DNA of 64,000 nt from Candidatus Saccharimonadota bacterium (GTDB taxonomy: Bacteria > Patescibacteriota > Saccharimonadia > Saccharimonadales > Saccharimonadaceae): contig CAJPLV010000004.1 of NCBI GenBank assembly GCA_905371715.1, positions 1 through 64,000 on the forward strand. Reading direction: 5' to 3'. A program made the translations under genes and the position numbers. Shown one piece after another: positions 19,420 through 28,631 of the stretch. Under the pieces are notes generated by a model. The model made no database searches. It was not told the origin of the DNA and saw nothing but the letters and a program-made list of their open reading frames with translations. Every line of letters begins with the position of its first letter. Position 1 is the stretch's first letter.

Positions 19420-19689
19420 CTAGTTCTCTTCCTCCTCTCCTATACCCTGAAAGGTAATTAGGTTGAAAGCTAGTGTGGTACCGGCAATCAGCAACGCTGT
19501 CACTGAACGTGTGTGTTCAATGACGCACACTTGTATCGACAACGCGACAGCGAATGCTGCCGTTGCCGCCCATTCGCGAGCCATTCTGTTATACTTAGAT
19601 GAAGCAGTCGCTTCGTTTACGGTATACATCACCAGCCCCGGGAGAGGTAGGGAGAGAACGAACAAAAAGACAACAAGAACGGTAAACAT
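19420..19689 (-). CDS. Small membrane protein of 89 residues, unknown
   Basis: An N-terminal hydrophobic helix (about residues 2-22), a polar stretch with KYNRMAREW, and two further hydrophobic helices (about 41-55 and 63-79), ending in the acidic tail GEEEEN. No known family. The AAAGGAG ribosome site supports the ATG. A TTGACT sequence (19772-19777) lies about 85 bases upstream, and the leader between contains the perfect hairpin GATAGC-ACCA-GCTATC. It is a single-gene unit like the other short leader-bearing genes of the window. Confidence 0.65.
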   Translation of the reverse strand: MFTVLVVFLFVLSLPLPGLVMYTVNEATASSKYNRMAREWAATAAFAVALSIQVCVIEHTRSVTALLIAGTTLAFNLITFQGIGEEEEN

Positions 19690-19777
19690 TACCGATCTCC
19701 TTTCTATTATCTCTATGAGGTGCCGTGATAGCTGGTGCTATCAAAAAACAAATATCATATAATGAAAACAAAGTCAA
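19690..19777 (-). promoter_or_regulatory. Promoter and hairpin leader of the 89-residue membrane protein gene
   Basis: TTGACT at 19772-19777 is clear; the -10 box is less clear, with an AT-rich TATATGATATTTG region at roughly the right distance. The leader carries GATAGC-ACCA-GCTATC, then GAGATAATAGAAAGGAG before ATG. Confidence 0.5.
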
Positions 19778-19876
19778 TACTTTTTATAAAAATTATGTCA
19801 TAATATCAAAAAATCAGCTTCCGGAAGCCGATTTCCCTAGCCTCGCGGCGAAATGTGCGCTACAGTGGGCAGTGAA

Positions 19877-20608
19877 ATGACGAAAATAGAGAAAGCAATA
19901 GTGCGCGGAGCAGGACTTCACCCGGCGCAGACCAAGATTTTGCGGGAGCTGCTATTTATGCCGGCGGCACGCTTCGCCGAGCTGCAAAAAGCCAGCGGAT
20001 TAGAAAGCGATCATGCGAAATTTCATATCAAACGGCTGGTCGAGCTGGGCTATGTCGACAAAATCGGCAGCGTGTACCAGCTCAGTGTTGCGGGCAAGGA
20101 GTACGCTAATAAGCTCGACACTGACGCCGGCGTGATTGAACGGCAGCCGAAAGTCGCCGTGCTGCTCGTCGTTGAGCGGTATAATTCCAGAACGCATATG
20201 ACGGAATATTTACTGCAGAAACGATTGAAACATCCCTACTTCGGCTTTTGGGGCGCGCCGACCGGCAAGGTGCGTTGGGGTGAAACACTGCGAGACGCTG
20301 CCGTACGCGAGCTGAAAGAAGAAACCGGACTAACCGGTGTATTTGAATATCGCGGCATATACCATGAGCGCGTGCGGCGCCAAGCGACAGGCGAAATCAT
20401 TGAGGACAAATTGTTCCAACTGATGTTTTGCGATCGGTTTAGCGGCGAACTGCAAGTGGAATTTGACGGCGGGCGTAATACATGGCGTACGCTTGAAGAT
20501 ATGGCGTTAGAGTCGAAAAAGTATAAAGGCTTTGAAGCCGAAATAGCGGCGTGTTTAGGCGGCGTACCGCTTACCGAGCGGATGTATGATTACGGCGACG
20601 AATTTTGA
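19877..20608 (+). CDS. Nudix hydrolase with N-terminal winged-helix domain
   Basis: A protein of about 243 residues. Residues 1-75 look like a winged helix-turn-helix ([40 protein letters not shown]). The C-terminal part is a Nudix domain with the full box [20 protein letters not shown] followed by TGL (G-x5-E-x7-RE-L-x-EE-x-G). Such fusions often act as metabolite-responsive regulators or as house-cleaning phosphohydrolases; the substrate is unknown. ATG at 19877 is 10 bases after a TACAGT box, matching the leaderless pattern; an earlier ATG at 19853 would add eight residues. Confidence 0.85.
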   Translation: MTKIEKAIVRGAGLHPAQTKILRELLFMPAARFAELQKASGLESDHAKFHIKRLVELGYVDKIGSVYQLSVAGKEYANKLDTDAGVIERQPKVAVLLVVERYNSRTHMTEYLLQKRLKHPYFGFWGAPTGKVRWGETLRDAAVRELKEETGLTGVFEYRGIYHERVRRQATGEIIEDKLFQLMFCDRFSGELQVEFDGGRNTWRTLEDMALESKKYKGFEAEIAACLGGVPLTERMYDYGDEF

Positions 20609-21179
20609 TACCGTAAAAAAGCTTGCCAACAGATAAATTAGTGAACCAACTCTGTTTGCGTGGCGGTTGGTACGCTTTTCGGCGGCGGACAGAAGCTACC
20701 CACCTACCCACCCCCGTCATCATTCACTACCACTCAGACTAAGAACGAGGAAGAACTGCTGTAATTTATATATTACAGCACCATCGCGCGGGATGATACA
20801 CCACGATGGGCACAGGTCTCGTAGTCCTTCCTCCTGTTCCTGATGGCTCCATGGCTGTACGGGACGTTTGCCTGCGGGCATAGCCGAACCTCCTTGCTGA
20901 CGGGGTGGGCCGTCTTGTCCGTCGGGCCGCTCGGTGAATGATGAGGCGGCCTACAGGACAGACAACGCTAGGAGGAGCGAACAGTCCAGGGATGAGTGAG
21001 GGGAACGCTGAGGGCAGAAAACTATTCTATTTTGTGTGGCAACAATCTAAGCATTACTCAGAGACCGAGTTGTAAACTTCCTGCTTCCTGCTTCCTGATC
21101 GTACGATCTCTCAATTTTTCATCCAACAGCATATCTGCTATAAAACTCCCATAGTTCCTAAGTATATTCGACACCTCTA
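20609..21179. other. GC-rich intergenic region with strong hairpins
   Basis: About 570 bases between the Nudix gene and the SIR2 remnant. The minus strand has, in order: a promoter-like AAAATAGAATAGTTTTC resembling the 5' motif of other small genes here, CGCT-CCTCCT-AGCG, a nested stem GTCTGTCC/GGACAAGAC enclosing GGCCGC/GCGGCC, a strong AAGGAGG site with a 53-codon frame, and the perfect hairpin TGCTGTAAT/ATTACAGCA. Nothing matches a known RNA family that I can recall. The last 130 bases next to the SIR2 remnant show a short tandem repeat of CTTCCTG and nothing else. Confidence 0.5.
20720..20881 (-). CDS. Possible small protein of 53 residues
   Basis: The frame begins MPAGKRPVQPWSHQEQEEGL, contains two cysteines in DLCPSWCIIP and ends in a hydrophobic stretch. 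ATG is preceded by a near-ideal AAGGAGG at 7 bases and by a hairpin-rich leader. Against it: the frame contains the perfect hairpin TGCTGTAAT/ATTACAGCA, so the region may be an RNA gene instead. No family recognised. Confidence 0.3.
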   Translation of the reverse strand: MPAGKRPVQPWSHQEQEEGLRDLCPSWCIIPRDGAVIYKLQQFFLVLSLSGSE

Positions 21180-22811
21180 TCAGTTCGGCAGTGTTAGATC
21201 TCCAAATCCATGAACTTTTCTTCCCAGTTGCGATGACGGCATTTTTGAATCGAAAAAACGTCTCTTAGACTTGGGCGGTGGAGTAAGCGTAGATGCGACC
21301 GTAATGACACCGACATACGGAAAGGCTGCCCATATTGTTGAGTTGGCGAGAAAGGTACTGCTAAGTAACTTTTCCATCGTGATCCGCCCATGTCGAACCC
21401 TAGTTTTTCAAGATCGCACGCAATTGGGTGACCTTCACAAAAAGCTCGTACCGAGGAAACATTAGCAGGTGCGTTAGAGCGATAAATCAATTCTCTCCGC
21501 GAGGAAGCAAAGTCTACAATAGGCCCTAATGTATTAGCGCGAAGAACAAGATTCGGATCTGGCTCCTCTCCTTCGCCATTGCGTTCATTGTATAACCAGC
21601 ACTCAACTTTAATAACCTCTTTTGCTTTGTATATTTCATCAAAAACAGGACGAAGTACCTCTTCCCGACACTGCGCCAGCAGAGTATAGGTTACTTCAGC
21701 CATGCGTTGATTCCAGAATTGGGCATTATTGCGCCAAAGGGCGTACGATTCTCTGCAGTATACAGGTATCGAGGATCGGCACCTTCGATCCGCCTGGAAT
21801 TTACTAGAATATCTCCAACTACCTGCGCGCAATGTGCACGATTCCTGTGAGTAAGCGCTTAAAGTCCAAGCTGAGTAATCCTAGCAAGTTTAGTACTGAG
21901 TTGTAATACGCCCTCTTTCTTAAATTCATCACCTTGCGTAAGCACATATTTTTCCGCTTGGCTTTCATCTCGAACATCCAATGGATACGCTACTAAAGGA
22001 GCATCGGACAAACTTGAACCACAAATCAAGGTGGAGCCTGTAGCCAGAGAGCGTTCAATGGTTTTTCGCGTTCTTGATTCTGAGCCAACATAGGATGACT
22101 CAGACAATACAATTAACCCTTCTGTTTTACCATCATGACTGATTTTCTCGTATATATACATTAAACATTAAAGTGATGTACCTATACGCGGTAAAACGTT
22201 TTTCGCTGGGGAGTATATACTCTGTTCGCCGGCGCGATCCATCATAATACTGACATCGTAGTCCAACCAAGTATTTTTACTTACTTTGGAAACAGCATCT
22301 TCATAGCTTCGTCTAATTCTTTTTGTGAGTGCTGTTTCTATATAATCATCGTAATTTGTGGTGAGAATATTGACAGATTTTCCAGAACTTGCCAGATAAC
22401 AGCACAACTCGACAATACTGTCAAGGAATCTCCCGCGACTCCATCCAGAACCGCGATAAAGCACCTTCGAAATCATACTATTGAAAGTGGTCTCTTCATC
22501 TTCGCTGTTCGTAGCAGCCGTAGAGTTAATTAACGTTTGAGTGACCAAGGCTTTGACCTCTTCTCTCACTTTATCGGAAAGATAAAATTCTTCAAGAATA
22601 TCTTCCCTTTTTTGAAATAACTCGTCGTCACATTTGGCGTTCAAAATAGATTCTATGTATTTACGGGCTCTATCTTTTGACTCAATTGCGAGTTCTTGAT
22701 TAAGGACGCTCCAACTCAATCCTGTTCTATCTTGAGCTACACCTGCTCCGCAAATATACTCACGCACTAAGCAGACCTGAAGGCTTCCGCTACTGTTCGA
22801 ATTTCTCGCAT
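21180..22811 (-). pseudogene. Decayed SIR2-domain protein with a GAF-like C-terminal part
   Basis: Reading 22811 to 21180 on the minus strand, the pieces of one long protein appear in different frames. It opens MREIRTVAEAFRSA, shifts into VREYICGAGVAQDRTGLSW (the SIR2 nucleotide loop) and reaches ILTTNYDDYIE, a SIR2 hallmark. An in-frame TAA at 22168-22170 interrupts it where the His-Gly-Tyr segment should be, and it resumes with GKTEGLIVLSESSY. Further breaks lie near 21859, 21755 and 21320. The last part (REELIYRSNAP, KSYLAVPF, VGVITVAS) looks GAF-like. SIR2 proteins of this kind are NAD+-consuming phage-defence effectors; this one cannot be functional as a single protein. Confidence 0.8.
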
Positions 22812-22825
22812 GGAGGATCGATCAA

Positions 22826-23179
22826 CTAACTGACGCGGGCTATTTTGGCATCCTGCTCCCTCTGCGCTTCTTGTGAGCGTAAGCGAATCTCTCGGTAGAT
22901 TGATGACTTTTTCATGACATGTTCAATTATTGCTCGCGCCTCCTCTTCAGGTGAAATATCAGATTCTGAAACTCGTACAATTGCAAGCCGGTCTAAACTA
23001 GTCTTGGCCCTACTTACATCGGGACTTGTAACAGTCATTGTAAATCCATTTCTATGATGGCAGTGCGGGCAAACCGCTCCAACAGCCCGATCCCCCATCT
23101 CCCTCGCAACAACCTCTGGAATGCTCTCGTGCCCAGTCTCGGCTTCAGGATTTGGTGTCGGTGGTATTGCTTCGGTCAT
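22826..23179 (-). CDS. Small zinc-ribbon protein upstream of the SIR2 remnant
   Basis: A 117-residue protein. After an acidic, Pro-rich N-terminus it has CPHCHHRNGF, one Cys-x2-Cys knuckle with adjacent histidines, then a charged region ending in a helix with REIRLRSQEAQREQDAKIARV. ATG at 23179 follows a GGAG site, a TATAAT box (23212-23217) and TTGCTA (23235-23240) spaced by 17 bases. It is intact while the SIR2 gene 14 bases downstream is broken, and the two probably formed one operon. It may have been a partner or regulator of the SIR2 effector; that is inference. Confidence 0.65.
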   Translation of the reverse strand: MTEAIPPTPNPEAETGHESIPEVVAREMGDRAVGAVCPHCHHRNGFTMTVTSPDVSRAKTSLDRLAIVRVSESDISPEEEARAIIEHVMKKSSIYREIRLRSQEAQREQDAKIARVS

Positions 23180-23291
23180 AACTAAATTACTCCATTTAAC
23201 TATGCCGACCATTATAAACAATGGGATCATTTATAGCAATACGCATGCCGTGCGGCTAGAACTTCACCGCCTCCAGGTGCATCTATCTTTA

Positions 23292-23549
23292 CTATGTCTT
23301 ATCACGATCCGCTTGACCGCAACCGAACCGTGAACTCTCAGCAGACCGGAGCGCAACCCCCGCGCAAACTATGCGGGAGCGCTCCCAGCAGGGTCTAGCC
23401 TCTGTCGCTCTGGTCGCGAATAGGTAGCGGCAGGGACGCAGGCAGAGCCACTGTCCACCTTCGGTGCCCAGCAGGCAGCCGCCCCTCTGAGGTAGCTTTC
23501 CTGCGGTCGCCCGGGTGCGTTCCGCATGCTCGCGCCCGGTGAACACCAT
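23292..23549 (-). CDS. Possible Cys/Arg-rich small protein in GC-rich DNA
   Basis: An 85-residue frame from ATG at 23549 with GGAGGAGAGAGG about 8 bases upstream. It contains eight cysteines and many Arg and Gly (RGGCLLGTEGGQWLCLRPCRY), unlike any other protein here. Base composition of this stretch is much more GC-rich than the flanks and it contains several inverted repeats, so it may be a non-coding structured RNA or foreign DNA. No family recognised. The 450-base gap around it (23231-23679) holds nothing else I can support. Confidence 0.25.
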   Translation of the reverse strand: MVFTGREHAERTRATAGKLPQRGGCLLGTEGGQWLCLRPCRYLFATRATEARPCWERSRIVCAGVALRSAESSRFGCGQADRDKT

Positions 23550-23679
23550 GTCGCGCCTCTCTCCTCCCTGAGAAGATGTCTCTTCCAGCACCATTGATGC
23601 ATCCCGGGCCTACGCGCCAGCTATAAACGGAATGATCTGCCCGCTCGACAAAACAGGTTATTGATAGAAGTGATACTTT

Positions 23680-25026
23680 TTATTTTCTATCTAACACAAC
23701 CAGATGTTCAACATGCGGCGTGCGCGGGAAAAAGTTGTAGCCGCGGTGGGCGCGGATGTTGTACTTCTCAGTAAGGAGAGCGGCGTCGCGTGCTTGAGTA
23801 ACGGGGTTACAGCTGAGGTAGATAATGCGCGGCGGCGCAACTTCAAGCAATTTGGCTACAACGTCAGCGTGTAATCCGGCGCGCGGCGGGTCAACGATAA
23901 CAACGTGGTTGGGGGTGATGAAGTCGAGGGCTTTTTCGCTGGGAGCGAGGACAGCGCGGGCATTAGCGCGCCCGAGGGCGGTAATATTGCGCTGCATTTC
24001 AGCGACGGCGGACTCATTGATTTCGATGAGCGTGGCGTTATCACCGCCGATAGTCAACCCGATCGTACCGACGCCAGCGTAAAGGTCAATTACTGGGAGG
24101 TTCTCTCCGCCGGTGTCATTATTAGCAAGCGTTGTACATTTTGGATAGGAAACCCACTCTTGCATATCACGCAAAGCTTGCTCGTACACAGGTATATTTA
24201 CCTGAAAGAATCCTTCGCAGGCGTAGCGGAATGGCGTGCCAAGAACCGTATCGGTGAGTGTAGTGTCGCCGAATTTTGCGAGGCGCGCGGTGATACGGCT
24301 AGCTGGACTGCGTGGGTTAGAATAGATGATTTCCCCGCCCTGCGCGGATAGTGTCTCTGCCTCTTCGTGCGTAATGACATCTGCTAGTCTATCTTTTATG
24401 TACAGCTGCCAAACGCAGCTTCCCTGTTGATTGCTACGAATGAGTAATGTTTTTAATTGGCGAGCAGAGATATGCTTGCGGCGTAATATATCGCGGACAC
24501 TATGCGCGAGCGCTATGACTTCGGGCGGCAATAAACTACATTCATTGACGATGATTTTGCCTTTGCTGCCACGACGGAAGAATGCGAGGTCAAGCGTATC
24601 GGGGTACGATTCGCCTACTCTCTCGCTAAACCAGCTAAATTCTACCTTATTGCGGTATTGAAATTCGCGTCCATCAGTATACACGTTGATTTTGTGCGGC
24701 AATACAATAGCATGCAGCTTAAAGGCTTCTTCAATCAGCGCTGCCTTGTAGCGCTGTTCGGCGCTAAACGTCATGATTTGCCACGGGCTTGTACTCAGGT
24801 AGCTATCGGCGTCGCGCGGTGCGATGCGCTCGGGCGAGGCGTGTAGGACTTCGGTGACACTACCTTCAACAAAATGCGCTTTCTTTTTTGTTACGCGAAA
24901 TGTCACGGTCTCGTTTGGCAATCCACCCCACACGAAGCATTTGCGTCCATCGCTTAGCGTTCCGAGTGCTTGCCCGCCGCCGACAATCTTTTCGAGCGTC
25001 ACTGTTTCGTATCGTGGCTGTTTCAC
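23680..25026 (-). CDS. 23S rRNA/tRNA m5U methyltransferase (TrmA/RlmD family), no Fe-S cysteines
   Basis: A 448-residue enzyme: an N-terminal TRAM-like domain (LEKIVGGGQALGTL), a middle domain, and a Rossmann methyltransferase with VIDLYAGVGTIGL, VIVDPPRAGLH and the catalytic cysteine in IYLSCNPVTQARD. It uses SAM to make 5-methyluridine in RNA. The Fe-S cluster cysteines found in RlmD (C-x5-CGGC) are missing; the equivalent stretch reads SYLSTSPWQIM. The GTG start lies about 7 bases after TAAGAT, so it is leaderless. It is divergent from the SGNH hydrolase gene. Confidence 0.88.
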   Translation of the reverse strand: MKQPRYETVTLEKIVGGGQALGTLSDGRKCFVWGGLPNETVTFRVTKKKAHFVEGSVTEVLHASPERIAPRDADSYLSTSPWQIMTFSAEQRYKAALIEEAFKLHAIVLPHKINVYTDGREFQYRNKVEFSWFSERVGESYPDTLDLAFFRRGSKGKIIVNECSLLPPEVIALAHSVRDILRRKHISARQLKTLLIRSNQQGSCVWQLYIKDRLADVITHEEAETLSAQGGEIIYSNPRSPASRITARLAKFGDTTLTDTVLGTPFRYACEGFFQVNIPVYEQALRDMQEWVSYPKCTTLANNDTGGENLPVIDLYAGVGTIGLTIGGDNATLIEINESAVAEMQRNITALGRANARAVLAPSEKALDFITPNHVVIVDPPRAGLHADVVAKLLEVAPPRIIYLSCNPVTQARDAALLTEKYNIRAHRGYNFFPRTPHVEHLVVLDRK

Positions 25027-25125
25027 TATCCTATCTTACCGGTTTTGCAGAGGCTTGAAAAGCTTGATTATTAGAGTTTATGCTACAATGGAAAAAATAA
25101 TGACTTGGAGTGAGGGGTAGGTGTT

Positions 25126-25710
25126 GTGCGGAAAATGAGGCAGCGAATTTTGATATATGGCGATTCAAATGTGTGGGGCGCACGTTTTGGAGGAAGCCGC
25201 ATACCGTATAGCCGCCGTTGGGCGAATCAAGTGCGCCGTATGTTGCGCGGGCGGGCGGATATTACTATTAACGGCGTATGTGGACGCGTTGCGGGCAATT
25301 TTCGTATTGACAAGCCGCATAAGAATGGGCATGATTCTTTTGTTGAATGTTTACATGCAGCACTTCCCGTCGACTTGGTGATTATTGCACTCGGTACGAA
25401 TGATTTGCAGCAACGATTTCACCGAACAGCCGATGATATCGTAGCTGATCTAACATGGTATGCTGAATGCGCTAGTGGTGTGCGCGTCGTATATATTTTG
25501 CCACCACCGTTTGCGGTTGACGATACATCTGGGCCGGAATTTACATCGGAGTCGCTTGCGGTACAGCAGCAGCTAATAACGCGTCGTGCCGAGCTGGGCG
25601 ATACGATTGTGCTGGGTAGGCTTCCACTGTCTGATGGATTGCATTTTTCACCGCGTGGGCACGACAGAGTTGCAAGAATAGTCAGAAATTACATTCGAGA
25701 AAAGCTGTAG
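25126..25710 (+). CDS. SGNH/GDSL-type hydrolase
   Basis: A 194-residue protein (191 if started at MRQRILIYGD). Block I is ILIYGDSNVWG with the catalytic serine, block III is IIALGTNDLQQRF, and block V is LSDGLHFSPRGHDR with the Asp-x-x-His pair. This is the esterase/lipase fold with arylesterase-like spacing. There is no signal peptide, so it acts in the cytoplasm on an ester substrate that is not known. The GTG start has GAGGGG upstream. A TACAAT promoter box lies about 40 bases upstream, facing the divergent methyltransferase. Confidence 0.85.
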   Translation: MRKMRQRILIYGDSNVWGARFGGSRIPYSRRWANQVRRMLRGRADITINGVCGRVAGNFRIDKPHKNGHDSFVECLHAALPVDLVIIALGTNDLQQRFHRTADDIVADLTWYAECASGVRVVYILPPPFAVDDTSGPEFTSESLAVQQQLITRRAELGDTIVLGRLPLSDGLHFSPRGHDRVARIVRNYIREKL

Positions 25711-25723
25711 CAGAAACAACGCC

Positions 25724-28123
25724 TTAGTTTGTTTGTCCGTGCCACGCTTCTTCGGCGGTTTGCACTTCGCCGCGTGCTGCCGGCCATACCCAAGCGTCAA
25801 TCTCCGGCAAGTCAACGCCGTTTGCTTTGATGTAGGCGGTGTTTTCGTCGATTTTCGCTTGGTAGATTGCGGCGCGGTGCTCAGCTTCTTCAAATGGCAT
25901 GACGCTGCGTCGTCCGAGCTGCCGCAGTGCAGCGATCGCGAGATCGTAGCGGCTGGTTTCGTTGCGTACGTGCATGTCAAACGGTGTCGTCGTGCTGCCG
26001 ATTTCCTTGTAGCCGCGAATGTCAAAGCGGTGCGAGTGTACATCGTAGTTAAATAGAATCGACTTGAGCGTTTGCGGATAGCCGTGGAAATTGAAAATAA
26101 CCGGTTTGTCGTGGGTAAAAATCTCGTCGAATTTCTTCTGCGTCGCAACATTGCGCAGCGTGCCAAGCCCCATGGTCGTTAGGCTGGACACATTGACGCA
26201 GCGGATTCTTGCCGCTGGACATTCGGTTTTTATGATATCAATTGCCGCCATCGTTTCCTTTGTCGGGTAGTCGCCGCAAGCCGCCATCACAAGGTCTGGG
26301 TTGTCGTCGCTAGCAAAGTCCCAAATCATCAAACCTTCATTGACCTGCTGGCGCGCTAATTCAGTTGACAGCCAGCGCGGTTCAAGTGTTTTGCCGGCAA
26401 CGAGCGCGTTGATTTGGCGTACGCTTGATAACATTTCTTCAAGGCATACGAGCGTGACATTGCCGTCTGATGGAAAATAAACGTTCGAAAAATTGCTTTG
26501 GCGGCGCAGAATGTCGTCAATAAAGCCGGGGTTCTGATGGCTGAAGCCGTTGTGATCTTGCCGCCAACCGCTTGAGGTAAGAATGTAATTTAGGCTCGGA
26601 ATTGTGCCGCGCCAAGCGACGCTACGGCTTTGTGTGAGGAATTTAGCATATTGATCAACCATGCTTGAGACAACTTGCAGGAACGCCTCGTAGCTTGCGA
26701 ACATTGCGTGGCGGCCGGTCAAGACGTAACCCTGCATCAAGCCTTGCATGTTGTGCTCGCTGAGCATTTCCATGACGCGCCCGTCTTGCGAGAGATCTTT
26801 GTCCCAGCTCATGATCGGCCATTGCCAGCTGCGGCTGGTGGCTTGGAAAATTTCGTCAAGCTTGTTCGAATACGTCTCGTCCGGACTCATGAAGCGGAAG
26901 TTTTTGCTCTCGGCATTTCGGCGGAAGACCTCTGCTAAATAGGCGCCGGCGCGTCGCATACTGCTTGAGCCGATTGTACCGGGCGTTTCGGCATCTTCGG
27001 CGAAGTCGTCTACATTCGGTAATATGAGCGGTTTATAAACACTATCGCCGCCGTGCGCATGCTTGCTCATGCCGAGGCGTTTTTCGGGCGTGCCTGGCAA
27101 AATATCGCCTACGAAATCCCCAAATCCGGTGAGCTCGCTGAACAGCTCGTTAAACTTGTAGCTCTTTAGCCAGCGGTTCAAGATCTTTAGCTGCTCGGGG
27201 TCGGATTTTGCCTCGCTGAGTACGGTCTGGTGTGCTAGGCAGTTCCCCTCAATTTTATTACCTTCAACCTCTTTTGGACCCGTCCATCCTTTGAGCGTGC
27301 GCATGACAATCATCGGCATGCGTGGTGCAATTTTGTCGCTGCTAGCGCGAATTTCCGCAACGAGCGCATGCGCCCATTCAAGCGCCGCTGCCATTTCGTC
27401 GTGCGGGTCAACGCCTTCTTTCGTCGCGTCGACGATACGCGGCTCGTAGCCGTAGCCGCTGAATAGTGTCATTAGCTCGTAATTGCTCATGCGCCCGAAT
27501 ACGGTTGGCGCAGAAATTTTGTAGCCGTTGAGATGAAGAATCGGCAATACGACGCCGTCTTTGCGCGGATTGAGCAGTTTGTTCAAATGCCATGCGCCAG
27601 CGGTTGGACCGGTTTCTGCTTCACCGTCTCCTATTAAGCATGCTACTAGTAGGTTGGGATTATCCATCGCGGCACCATAGCTCGTGCTAAGTGCGTAGCC
27701 AAGCTCCCCACCCTCTAGAATGACGCCGGGTGTTTCAGGGTTTGAATGGCTAGGAAATCCGTAAGGCCAGCTAAATTCACGGCACAGTTTGCGGATACCG
27801 GCGAGATTCGGTTGCATGCTTTGATCAAAATGCCCAAGTGTGCCTTCAAGGAACAAGTTGGCTTGCAATGCCGGAAAGCCATGCCCCGGACCAAGCACGA
27901 ACATCGTATCTTGATCGTGCTGTTTTGCGAAGTAGCTGAGGTGCGCGTATGCGAAATTAATCCCCGGCCCGCTGCCCCAGTGTCCTAAAACGCGCGATTT
28001 TACGTCGTCAAATGTAACGTCGCGGCTGAGTAGATGGTTTTCTGCTAGAAAGATTTGCGCCACAGTCAGGTAATCAACTGCACGCAAGTATTGTTTGATA
28101 GATTGTTTATCGTGCGTCTTCAT
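25724..28123 (-). CDS. xfp: Xylulose-5-phosphate/fructose-6-phosphate phosphoketolase
   Basis: A 799-residue thiamine-diphosphate enzyme, normal length for the family. Recognisable parts: the N-terminal FVLGPGHGFPALQANLFLEG, the ThDP/Mg site GDGEAETGPTAGAWH, the substrate-binding QDHNGFSHQNPGF and the C-terminal GYKEIGSTTTPFDMHVRNE. It splits xylulose-5-P or fructose-6-P with phosphate to acetyl-phosphate plus a sugar phosphate, giving ATP through acetate kinase. In an organism with a reduced glycolysis this is a central energy route. ATG lies 9 bases after TATAAT, so the mRNA is leaderless. Confidence 0.97.
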   Translation of the reverse strand: MKTHDKQSIKQYLRAVDYLTVAQIFLAENHLLSRDVTFDDVKSRVLGHWGSGPGINFAYAHLSYFAKQHDQDTMFVLGPGHGFPALQANLFLEGTLGHFDQSMQPNLAGIRKLCREFSWPYGFPSHSNPETPGVILEGGELGYALSTSYGAAMDNPNLLVACLIGDGEAETGPTAGAWHLNKLLNPRKDGVVLPILHLNGYKISAPTVFGRMSNYELMTLFSGYGYEPRIVDATKEGVDPHDEMAAALEWAHALVAEIRASSDKIAPRMPMIVMRTLKGWTGPKEVEGNKIEGNCLAHQTVLSEAKSDPEQLKILNRWLKSYKFNELFSELTGFGDFVGDILPGTPEKRLGMSKHAHGGDSVYKPLILPNVDDFAEDAETPGTIGSSSMRRAGAYLAEVFRRNAESKNFRFMSPDETYSNKLDEIFQATSRSWQWPIMSWDKDLSQDGRVMEMLSEHNMQGLMQGYVLTGRHAMFASYEAFLQVVSSMVDQYAKFLTQSRSVAWRGTIPSLNYILTSSGWRQDHNGFSHQNPGFIDDILRRQSNFSNVYFPSDGNVTLVCLEEMLSSVRQINALVAGKTLEPRWLSTELARQQVNEGLMIWDFASDDNPDLVMAACGDYPTKETMAAIDIIKTECPAARIRCVNVSSLTTMGLGTLRNVATQKKFDEIFTHDKPVIFNFHGYPQTLKSILFNYDVHSHRFDIRGYKEIGSTTTPFDMHVRNETSRYDLAIAALRQLGRRSVMPFEEAEHRAAIYQAKIDENTAYIKANGVDLPEIDAWVWPAARGEVQTAEEAWHGQTN

Positions 28124-28229
28124 ATTAACTGTATTATAAAGCTTATGGTTATGTTTTGCTAGAGCATTGTGCTGGGTTGGGTTGTTGCGGTATACTGTAA
28201 ATGGTAGTAAATATTATCAGGAGGCGATT

Positions 28230-28616
28230 ATGAGCAAGCTGACGGATATTATTTCATTAACTCATCAAGACGCAGAGCGTCTAGCACGGGCGGGTGTGTA
28301 CACGATAAAACATCTACTCTTAGCTGGATCAACATCGGCCGGTCGAATGTGGCTCGCCGATCGGTCGGGGCTAGACGATCATGTAGTAAAGCGCTGGGTG
28401 CACCAAGCTGACTTGCTGCGTATCGCAGGAATGACACCACTGTGCGCCGAATGCTTATGTAAAAATGGCGTGCTTACCGTGCCAAAGCTTGCGTATCGCG
28501 CTGCCGCTGCGGTATATGAATTATGCGCGTGCGAAACGAATCTGCGGATAACGTACAGCGAGATAGCGGCATTTATCGCTGAAGCGAAAAAATTGCCAAA
28601 AATCGTACACCATTAG
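28230..28616 (+). CDS. DUF4332-like helix-hairpin-helix protein
   Basis: A 128-residue protein starting MSKLTDIISLTHQDAERLARAGVYTIKHLLL. It contains two repeats of the pattern 'x-D-x-x-L-x-x-A-G-[IV]-x-T-x-x-x-L' seen in DUF4332 and other HhH proteins, the second around AECLCKNGVLTVPKLAYRA. Such domains commonly bind DNA or mediate protein contacts. ATG at 28230 has an ideal CAGGAGG 7 bases upstream, so the longer upstream frame is rejected. Function unknown. Confidence 0.65.
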   Translation: MSKLTDIISLTHQDAERLARAGVYTIKHLLLAGSTSAGRMWLADRSGLDDHVVKRWVHQADLLRIAGMTPLCAECLCKNGVLTVPKLAYRAAAAVYELCACETNLRITYSEIAAFIAEAKKLPKIVHH

Positions 28617-28631
28617 ATTATACTAAAGGGT

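Noticed and set aside
20609-21050. RNase P RNA or signal recognition particle RNA
   Set aside because: Neither GAGGAAAGTCC nor the GGTCAGG..GGAAG core is found on either strand.
9958-22170. Alternative genetic code (stop codon reassignment)
   Set aside because: The in-frame stops occur only in genes that also carry frameshifts. All intact genes use TAA, TAG and TGA as stops.
25088-25120. Leader peptide before the SGNH hydrolase
   Set aside because: The 10-codon frame starts inside the -10 box and has no regulatory codons such as runs of one amino acid.
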